The position numbers and the translations under genes were made by a program. A DNA stretch of 6,763 bases from an uncultured beta proteobacterium (GTDB taxonomy: Bacteria > Pseudomonadota > Gammaproteobacteria > Burkholderiales > Burkholderiaceae_C): positions 1 to 6,763 of the forward strand of contig CAIWRE010000454.1 of assembly GCA_903914985.1 (NCBI GenBank). The letters are read 5' to 3'. Shown here one piece after another: positions 1 to 4,985 of the stretch (positions are counted from its first letter, which is position 1; the number at the start of each line of letters is the position of its first letter). Below the pieces are notes generated by a model. That model saw only the letters and a list, made by a program, of their open reading frames with translations. It was not told the origin of the DNA and ran no database searches.

Positions 1-26
1 CGTTATTTGCCAAATACGGCGCTTGA
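1..26 (+). CDS. 3' end of a small upstream gene, possibly the cognate antitoxin
   Basis: Only the last seven codons and the stop are in the window: the frame starting at base 3 reads LFAKYGA and ends with TGA at 24-26. The stop lies 3 bases before the toxin ATG at 30, the usual tight antitoxin-then-toxin arrangement of type II modules, and the toxin start has no clear Shine-Dalgarno sequence, which fits translational coupling. The other two forward frames run on into or across the toxin gene and look less natural. Too little is visible to assign an antitoxin family; calling it an antitoxin rests on position alone. Confidence 0.45.
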
Positions 27-29
27 TCC

Positions 30-299
30 ATGTTGGTCAAGTGGACCAAGACAGCGCTCGCGTCATTGGATGAAATCGCTGGCTTCATCGCCAAAGACAA
101 CCCGACCCGCGCAAACAGCTTTGTACTGGAGTTGCAGGCCGCTGTGACCAAACTTCAGGCCCATCCTGGCATGGGTCGGGCTGGCCGCGTCCCCGGCACC
201 CGCGAACTTGTACTGCACAAGAACTACATCGCCATTTACCGCGTGCGTGGCGGCGATGTTGAAATTTTGAGATTGCATCACGCAGCCCGAAATCTATGA
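30..299 (+). CDS. RelE/ParE-superfamily toxin of a type II toxin-antitoxin module
   Basis: This 89-residue basic protein has the size and pattern of the RelE/ParE fold: two N-terminal helices (about residues 8-43), then the block HPGMGRAGRVPGTRELV (45-61), the strand YIAIYRV (66-72) and the C-terminal strand with HHAAR (83-87). The GR.GRV.GTRELV block and the terminal H.AAR are typical of the ParE/StbE-like group. Members either poison DNA gyrase (ParE) or cut mRNA on the ribosome (RelE); the sequence alone does not decide which. The gene follows the preceding stop by 3 bases, so it is probably co-transcribed with an antitoxin that is almost entirely outside the window. It converges on the polysaccharide operon and shares its terminator region. 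It looks intact, with no frameshift. An antisense reading frame over the same bases is a shadow. Confidence 0.85.
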   Translation: MLVKWTKTALASLDEIAGFIAKDNPTRANSFVLELQAAVTKLQAHPGMGRAGRVPGTRELVLHKNYIAIYRVRGGDVEILRLHHAARNL

Positions 300-345
300 C
301 CAACCGGGTCAACCTAGCCGTCTAGAGATATTGGCGAGTTGGTCA

Positions 346-371
346 GGACCGGAAATCGCTATTCCCGGTCC
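346..371. repeat. Short inverted repeat between toxin gene and terminator
   Basis: GGACCGG at 346-352 is matched by its reverse complement CCGGTCC at 365-371, with a 12-base loop. It could form a GC-rich 7-bp hairpin in RNA from either strand. No strong T-run follows on either side, so it is not a good terminator by itself. A second, looser pair (TGACCAAC at 297-304 and GTTGGTCA at 338-345, 33 bases apart) lies just upstream and includes the toxin stop codon. These may be chance or may help RNA folding or 3'-end stability of the toxin transcript. Confidence 0.3.
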
Positions 372-407
372 GTTTGCCCTCTGGTAGCACCCCACCACCA
401 ACAATAG

Positions 408-439
408 AAACCCCCAACTCAACCGAGTTGGGGTTTTTT
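408..439. terminator. Bidirectional rho-independent terminator
   Basis: A perfect 9-bp stem (CCCCAACTC at 412-420 with GAGTTGGGG at 425-433) encloses the four-base loop AACC. On the plus strand it is followed by six T (434-439), a classic intrinsic terminator for the toxin transcript. On the minus strand the same stem is followed by a weaker T-rich tract (TTTCTATTG), and it sits only about 10 bases past the galE stop codon, so it should also end the polysaccharide operon. Sharing one hairpin between two convergent transcription units is common and fits the layout here. Confidence 0.88.
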
Positions 440-449
440 CTTGTGCACG

Positions 450-1475
450 TTAAGCGTCATAACCATTCGGGTTGTCACGCTGCCATCGCCATGTATCTGC
501 GCACATGTCCGCCAAACTGTGTTTGGCGCGCCAGCCGAGCAACTTTTGTGCAAGACCGCAGTCGGCGCAGTACTGCGCCACATCGCCAGGTCGGCGCGGG
601 GCCAAACGGTAGGGGATGGCTTGTCCACTGGCCCGCTCAAATGCTTTGGTCACTTCCAGCACACTGTGCCCTTGGCCGGTGCCGACATTGACCGTGAAGC
701 TCTCTTCGCCCTCCAGCAAAGCCTTTACCGCGGCTACATGGGCCTGCGCCAAATCCTGGACATGAATGTAATCGCGCACGCCGGTGCCGTCCGGCGTGTC
801 ATAGTCAACGCCGTGGACGCTGAGGTACGCCCGTTGGCCGGCAGCCACTTGGGCCACGAAAGGCATCAAGTTGTTGGGCGTCCCCGTGGGGTCTTCGCCG
901 ATCAGGCCGCTGGCGTGTGCACCGACCGGGTTGAAGTAGCGCAATACGCCGATCCTCCAGGCCGGGGCCGCCGCTCGCATGGCACTCAGCAGGTCTTCGC
1001 ACGCCAGTTTTGTCATTCCATAGGGATTGGTGTGGCTGCGGGGGAAGTCTTCGGTGATTGGCGCCGCAGGAGGATCACCGTACACCGTTGCACTGCTGGA
1101 AAACACCAGCGTCCGGCAGCTGCTTGTTTCCATCGCGCGCAGTAGCGCTGTCATGCCGCCAATGTTGTTTTCGACATATGACAGGGGATGTGCCACGCTT
1201 TCGCCGACGGACTTAAAGCCTGCCATGTGAATGACAGCGCCGAATTTGTGTTGGCGAAGAAGCTCTTGCACAAGCACTACGTCGCTCACATTGCCCCCGT
1301 AGCACACCACCGGTTGACCAGTGATGGCCTGCAGCCTTGTCAGAACGCCAGGCTTGCATCTCGAGAAGTTGTCCAGAATTACAGGCAAAAATCCTGCTTC
1401 CAGAAGTGCAACATAGGTGTGGCTCCCGATGTACCCGGCGCCCCCGGTGATCAGGATGGGCGCCCGGCTAGGCAT
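450..1475 (-). CDS. galE: UDP-glucose 4-epimerase
   Basis: GalE interconverts UDP-glucose and UDP-galactose using tightly bound NAD, supplying UDP-Gal for glycan assembly in the cytoplasm. The 341-residue product has the family's usual length. Visible features: NAD-binding TGGAGYIGS (10-18; Gly11, Gly14, Gly17), Asp35 ending the second strand, HMAGFKSVGES (83-93), FSSSATVYG (125-133) with catalytic Ser128, Tyr152 and Lys156 of the YxxxK pair, RYFNPVGAH (179-187), PNNLMP (200-205) and GTGVRDYIHV (230-239). Tyr302 occupies the position of E. coli Tyr299, the residue that restricts the pocket to UDP-Glc/UDP-Gal and disfavours N-acetylated sugars (knowledge of the family). The loop between Ser128 and Tyr152 is one residue shorter than in E. 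coli. It is the last gene of the operon, 11 bases after the gnu stop; an AGGG overlapping that stop is a possible ribosome site. GC content is about 65 percent in a sampled line, higher than in gnu. Confidence 0.96.
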   Translation of the reverse strand: MPSRAPILITGGAGYIGSHTYVALLEAGFLPVILDNFSRCKPGVLTRLQAITGQPVVCYGGNVSDVVLVQELLRQHKFGAVIHMAGFKSVGESVAHPLSYVENNIGGMTALLRAMETSSCRTLVFSSSATVYGDPPAAPITEDFPRSHTNPYGMTKLACEDLLSAMRAAAPAWRIGVLRYFNPVGAHASGLIGEDPTGTPNNLMPFVAQVAAGQRAYLSVHGVDYDTPDGTGVRDYIHVQDLAQAHVAAVKALLEGEESFTVNVGTGQGHSVLEVTKAFERASGQAIPYRLAPRRPGDVAQYCADCGLAQKLLGWRAKHSLADMCADTWRWQRDNPNGYDA

Positions 1476-1484
1476 GCGCCGCAG

Positions 1485-1488
1485 CCCT
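1485..1488 (-). promoter_or_regulatory. Possible Shine-Dalgarno site of galE
   Basis: On the minus strand AGGG lies 9 bases before the galE ATG at 1475 and overlaps the TAG stop of gnu (1489-1487). It supports the ATG at 1475 as the galE start and implies coupling with gnu translation. It is short, so the call is tentative; the other genes of the operon show no comparable motif. Confidence 0.35.
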
Positions 1489-2485
1489 ATTCGGTAAAAA
1501 AGACGGCGTCCCCGGTGTGCGATTCGATGAATTCATACCGAACTGTATGCTCAAGCGCGTCAGCCAATGCCACGGGCGCGACAAAACCGGTGGTAGCGAC
1601 GGAGGTATCAAACACCGAGTTGGAACAAAACTTTTTCACTCTGATGGCGCTGATGGAAAACTTCTTGCCGGTCAACGCTGCCAGCACATCCACGCAGCGT
1701 CCAAGACCGTATCCCAAGGAAAAAGGGAGCCTGAAGCCGACTTTTTCCGGCTTGCCCAACATGCGGCGCACCGTGCCAACTAGCGTGTTCATGCTACTGT
1801 CCGGTTTATCAATGTAGTTGTAGACGTGAACACCGGGTTTGAACGAAACGGTGGCAAATTGCAAAAAAGCAACGACGTTCTCCACGTAGGCCATTGACTT
1901 TCGGTTGTTGCCATGCCCGACCATGACAAACCGTCCGGAAGCAATTTGCCGCAGTAAGTTGTAAACATTGCCACGATTGCGTTCGCCGAATACCACGGTC
2001 GGGCGCACGATCACCAGCGTGCGCTCCCCCCGGGCTTCTGCCTGCCAGATCCGGTACACCTGTTCCGCTTCGTATTTCGTCCGTCCATAGTCGTTGAACG
2101 GAGCTATCTGTCCCGACTCGTCGGTGTTCTCCGGTGCAAAACCATAGACGGCGACCGAGCTGGTAAATACGATGGTCCTAATTTCCTTTTCGCGAGCGAC
2201 GAGACAAACATTTTTTGCGCCTTCAACGTTCACCTCGTCGTACAGGCTCAGCGGCCGCACATCATCGCGATGCTCCGCAGCCAAATTGATGAGGATGGAT
2301 GCGTCGGCAAGCGCTGCATCAAGCGCCTCACGCGACCTTACATCCGCAGCAATAATTTGCTTAGGAAAGGTTTGGCTGGGCGCCTTGTCCACGATTTTGA
2401 AATCGACGCCTGATTGGGAAAGAAGATTCCCCAAGCGGCTGCCAATAAAGCCTGAACCGCCGATAACATGAATGCACTTATTCAT
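1487..2485 (-). CDS. gnu: GlcNAc-PP-undecaprenol 4-epimerase (Gnu/Z3206-like)
   Basis: Extended short-chain dehydrogenase of 332 residues. With Met1 at 2485: NAD-binding GGSGFIGS (9-16), Asp33, NLAAEHRDDV (67-76), FTSSVAVYG (107-115) with Ser110, Tyr133 and Lys137 (YGRTK), GERNRGNVYNLL (167-178), KSMAYVENV (196-204), YNYIDKPD (222-229) and RVKKFC (282-287). From memory, these blocks match E. coli O157 Z3206 (Gnu) closely along the whole length, including AAEHRDDV, GERNRGNVYNLL and KSMAYV. Gnu epimerises undecaprenyl-PP-GlcNAc to undecaprenyl-PP-GalNAc at the membrane, giving GalNAc-initiated O-units. A fairly hydrophobic stretch at about 253-273 could help membrane contact. The ATG at 2485 (MNKC...) is preferred over one at 2497 because it matches the family N-terminus; it overlaps the upstream stop as ATGAATAA. 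Sampled GC is 47-52 percent, below galE. The alternative is a related UDP-sugar epimerase or reductase. Confidence 0.78.
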   Translation of the reverse strand: MNKCIHVIGGSGFIGSRLGNLLSQSGVDFKIVDKAPSQTFPKQIIAADVRSREALDAALADASILINLAAEHRDDVRPLSLYDEVNVEGAKNVCLVAREKEIRTIVFTSSVAVYGFAPENTDESGQIAPFNDYGRTKYEAEQVYRIWQAEARGERTLVIVRPTVVFGERNRGNVYNLLRQIASGRFVMVGHGNNRKSMAYVENVVAFLQFATVSFKPGVHVYNYIDKPDSSMNTLVGTVRRMLGKPEKVGFRLPFSLGYGLGRCVDVLAALTGKKFSISAIRVKKFCSNSVFDTSVATTGFVAPVALADALEHTVRYEFIESHTGDAVFFTE

Positions 2486-3299
2486 GGTGAATGGCATAGC
2501 TGGCTATGAACGAAGGTGAGGGGGTGTGAACCGGCTTGCAATACTGTCGTTTTGCCGTTGAAAATAATATATAGGACGCAAAGTAAACGCCCGCCATCCA
2601 CAAATTGATGTTTTCGACTTTTCGATATAGCTGCCAGACGGTGAGGGAGGCGACTATTCCGTTACTCGAGCGTGAGTTCTTTACTATTGCGTACCGTGCA
2701 AGATCGCCCGGGCAGCGTGCGGCGGGCCCGTGTTCTTGGATGACGCTTGACCATGCGAGAAAGTCCTCGGCCCGGAATTTGGAAGAGACCTCGCCAAAAG
2801 AAAAACATGGACACTTCTCGCGATCAAGCATGATGGTGAGGCAACCCAAATACCGAGTCATATGGTGCCAATGCCAGCCGATGCGATTTGGCGTTCTTAG
2901 AAGTCTTCCTACTTTGTCGCCGCATTCCGAGATAAACCGGTAATCGGTGTATGACAAGACAATGTTGTTCAGCATCATGTGCCGCGATTGGATTTCCAGC
3001 TTTTCAGGCAGCCACAAGTCATCCGCGTCCAAAAATGCCAGATACCTTCCCCTTGCGAGTCCGATCGCCGCATTTCTGGCTGCAATGACACCTTGGTTCC
3101 GCGGCAGTTTGACTATCTTTATTCGTTGATCCTGCGCCGCAAATGCTTCAATGATTGCTAGGCCGCCATCCGTGGAACAGTCATCCACCACAATGTGTTC
3201 GTAGTTTTTCTCAGTCTGGTTCTGAACGCTTCGGATCATGCGGGGTAGAAATCGCGCCGCATTAAACACGGGGGTAACGATGCTAATCAGGGGTGGCAT
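2478..3299 (-). CDS. Glycosyltransferase family 2 protein (candidate second-sugar transferase)
   Basis: A 273-residue GT-A fold enzyme that would transfer a nucleotide-activated sugar to a lipid-linked acceptor on the cytoplasmic side. Visible: ISIVTPVFN (5-13), VVDDCSTDGG (37-46) binding the nucleotide, the AARNAAI helix (73-79), the metal-binding DADD (91-94) and Glu178-Asp179, which fits the catalytic-base ED motif. YAIVKNSRSSN (203-213) resembles the usual end of the domain in polysaccharide GT2 enzymes. No membrane segment is strong, although 234-248 is hydrophobic. The ATG at 3299 is chosen because the domain begins at once; the open frame further upstream to 3533 runs inside the fucosyltransferase gene and carries no domain. 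No Shine-Dalgarno is evident, and 53 bases separate it from the upstream stop. Its end overlaps the gnu start by 8 bases. By linkage to gnu and galE it may be a galactosyltransferase acting on GalNAc-PP-undecaprenol; donor and linkage cannot be read from sequence. Confidence 0.9.
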   Translation of the reverse strand: MPPLISIVTPVFNAARFLPRMIRSVQNQTEKNYEHIVVDDCSTDGGLAIIEAFAAQDQRIKIVKLPRNQGVIAARNAAIGLARGRYLAFLDADDLWLPEKLEIQSRHMMLNNIVLSYTDYRFISECGDKVGRLLRTPNRIGWHWHHMTRYLGCLTIMLDREKCPCFSFGEVSSKFRAEDFLAWSSVIQEHGPAARCPGDLARYAIVKNSRSSNGIVASLTVWQLYRKVENINLWMAGVYFASYILFSTAKRQYCKPVHTPSPSFIASYAIHHE

Positions 3300-3352
3300 G
3301 GCGTTGGTTTGTGTGGAGGGTGGGTGCACGTTGCACGGAAGGTTTTGTTGAC

Positions 3353-4219
3353 TTAAACGGGGATGAGCTGCTCCCACTGCAGCGTCAGGTCGCGGGGCAC
3401 CCCGCGGGTCCACTGGCTGGGGGACAGGGTGGGTGCGCCCTGCGCGTCGAGTGCCGCTGCCCACCATGCAAAGGTGCTGTTGCCAATAATTCGAGAGGGC
3501 GCATTGCGTAGCAGCTCGAAGTCCAGCAGCCATCCCGCGTTGGCGGTAGTCTGGGAAGTAAGTGCCAGTGATAGCAAGAGGTCTGGCTGCGCCTGCTGAA
3601 CGATGTCCATGATCGACCTTGCATGGGCAGCGTCGTCCGTCACCACGGTCACAGCGGCGGTCATTGGACGCCGCTGGCGCATGGCCGCCACAGCCGCTAG
3701 GTAATAGCGGCCATCGCTCACTTGGTGCGCCGCACTCTTCAGAAAATCTCCGCCACGAATGTGCATGACGCAGTCTGCGTATTCATGCTGTGGCGTGGGA
3801 AGATGACTGTGCAACAGGCTTTGCATTTGGGCGCTTACTGCGTCAAATATGAAGGGTGGCCAGTGCCGCTGAAAGTACCCATCCAGCCACAAGGTGCGCG
3901 GGTGAATCGCGTTGGTTCTGCGCAGCAGCTGGGACTCAAAGTTGCGGTCATTGACGCCGTAGACCGGCAGCCAGCGGCCTATGCGTGAGCGCATCAGGCT
4001 GGCTTGCCATTTGCCTCCGATGCCACTCGGCACGTGGGCATGAAATCCGGTGGGTAGACGCATCAGGTGCTCTACATCAAAGTTGCGTTTCACCTGATAA
4101 CGGTGCAAGCCATCGGTATTCACCAGCACCGGTTCCGACGCCTCACCGCGCAAGGCGAGCGTTGCCGCAAGTTGGAACAACTGGTTACCGAGGCCGCCGG
4201 CCATTCGTGTGTAAATCAT
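3353..4219 (-). CDS. Glycosyltransferase family 11, alpha-1,2-fucosyltransferase-like
   Basis: The 288-residue product matches bacterial GT11 enzymes, which move fucose from GDP-fucose to the 2-OH of galactose. Visible: RMAGGLGNQLFQLA (5-18), the signature N-terminal motif; HIRGGDF (153-159) matching HxRxGD with Arg155 and Asp158; TDD (194-196); DFELL (233-237); and GNSTFAWWAA (246-255). The usual GT11 form is HxRRGD, so the second arginine is replaced by glycine here. The protein looks soluble. The ATG at 4219 (MIYTRMAGG) is preferred to one at 4291 because the first beta strand starts there and the longer form adds 24 residues overlapping the methyltransferase. Even so, its first 35 bases overlap the methyltransferase 3' end. 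GDP-fucose synthesis genes (gmd, fcl) are not in the window. Sampled GC is 65 percent. Fucose as donor is likely from family membership; the exact acceptor is inferred. Confidence 0.88.
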   Translation of the reverse strand: MIYTRMAGGLGNQLFQLAATLALRGEASEPVLVNTDGLHRYQVKRNFDVEHLMRLPTGFHAHVPSGIGGKWQASLMRSRIGRWLPVYGVNDRNFESQLLRRTNAIHPRTLWLDGYFQRHWPPFIFDAVSAQMQSLLHSHLPTPQHEYADCVMHIRGGDFLKSAAHQVSDGRYYLAAVAAMRQRRPMTAAVTVVTDDAAHARSIMDIVQQAQPDLLLSLALTSQTTANAGWLLDFELLRNAPSRIIGNSTFAWWAAALDAQGAPTLSPSQWTRGVPRDLTLQWEQLIPV

Positions 4220-4985
4220 GGGAAGGCTCTGTTGGTGGTTTGTGCAGGTAGGCAACCAGATTGGGGGTAAGTGGAAACCAGCGCAGGGCACCCGGGTAGT
4301 AGGCGTTGAGGAGGAGTTGTATGGGCGCTTCCAACAGGCATCTCACCGCAAGCGAGAGCACATGGACCAATGCGCGCAAGGGCCCGACGCCGCGCAGTGC
4401 CACGGGTTGTGAACCGACCGACAGGACTTGCAGACCCGCGCCCTTGGCCAATTGGCGAACAGCCATCGAGCCCAACGCAGTTACATGGGTGAGATCGCCA
4501 TGCTGGTTTAAGCGCCCGAATGGCGAGTCTCCGTTGGGAAAGCGCGCCAAAATCCATCCGCCAGGATTTAGTACGCTATGAAGGTCTTTGACCATTTGTT
4601 GCAACTGCGAGGGGTTCAGATGTTCAAACACATCAAAGGCCACCACACCGTCGTAGCGGGCTAAACCGCCGTGCGCTGCCAAATCCGCCAGCGACTCCGC
4701 CACGGTAAAGCCCGCAAGGCGCGCAGCATCCAGTTGTAGCGCTTCGATCTCTATGCCGTGCACCTCATGCCCTTGGGCGTTTGCCCAACCCATGAATGCG
4801 CCATTGCCAAATCCGATTTCCAAGAGCTTCAAGGGAGTGCGCTGTGCCCCCCCTGTTCGGCGGACGCACCGCCGTATTTCCAACTGGTAGTACGCCGCCC
4901 AATGGCGCTTGCAGAGGCCAAAGCTGTCCTGGGTCCAGCCTTTAAAGCGGCTGTAGTCGTTCTTGACTTGGGGTGTTTGCGTCAT
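4185..4985 (-). CDS. Class I SAM-dependent methyltransferase of the polysaccharide cluster
   Basis: The 266-residue protein carries a Methyltransf_23-type Rossmann domain. Motif I is LLEIGFGNG (54-62), followed by the acidic GIEIE (77-81) that would hold the SAM ribose, then FDVFEHL (118-124) as motif II, LNPGGWILARFPNG (139-152) and a conserved-looking HGDLTHVTALG (162-172). After the domain, residues about 200-248 are rich in hydrophobic and aromatic residues and may bind the membrane or a lipid-linked substrate. Methyltransferases of this kind in O-antigen loci methylate a sugar hydroxyl, sometimes capping the chain; the target here is unknown. The ATG at 4985 overlaps the flippase stop by 4 bases (ATGA), which decides the start over the ATG at 5057 lying inside the flippase gene. 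The 3' end overlaps the fucosyltransferase by 35 bases. Confidence 0.88.
   Translation of the reverse strand: MTQTPQVKNDYSRFKGWTQDSFGLCKRHWAAYYQLEIRRCVRRTGGAQRTPLKLLEIGFGNGAFMGWANAQGHEVHGIEIEALQLDAARLAGFTVAESLADLAAHGGLARYDGVVAFDVFEHLNPSQLQQMVKDLHSVLNPGGWILARFPNGDSPFGRLNQHGDLTHVTALGSMAVRQLAKGAGLQVLSVGSQPVALRGVGPLRALVHVLSLAVRCLLEAPIQLLLNAYYPGALRWFPLTPNLVAYLHKPPTEPSHDLHTNGRRPR

Noticed and set aside
441..1145. Long plus-strand open frame (234 residues) opposite galE
   Set aside because: It lies wholly antisense to a clear galE, has no recognisable domain and begins inside the terminator region; long antisense frames are expected over GC-rich coding sequence.
1188..1817. Plus-strand open frame of 209 residues crossing the galE-gnu junction
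   Set aside because: It is antisense to two well-supported genes and shows no domain or start signal.
3300..3533. N-terminal extension of the family 2 glycosyltransferase
   Set aside because: The 78 extra residues overlap the fucosyltransferase gene in another frame and are low-complexity Pro/Arg/Ala-rich; the GT-A domain starts right at the ATG at 3299.
4220..4291. Upstream ATG for the fucosyltransferase
   Set aside because: It adds 24 residues before the first strand of the GT11 fold and deepens the overlap with the methyltransferase.
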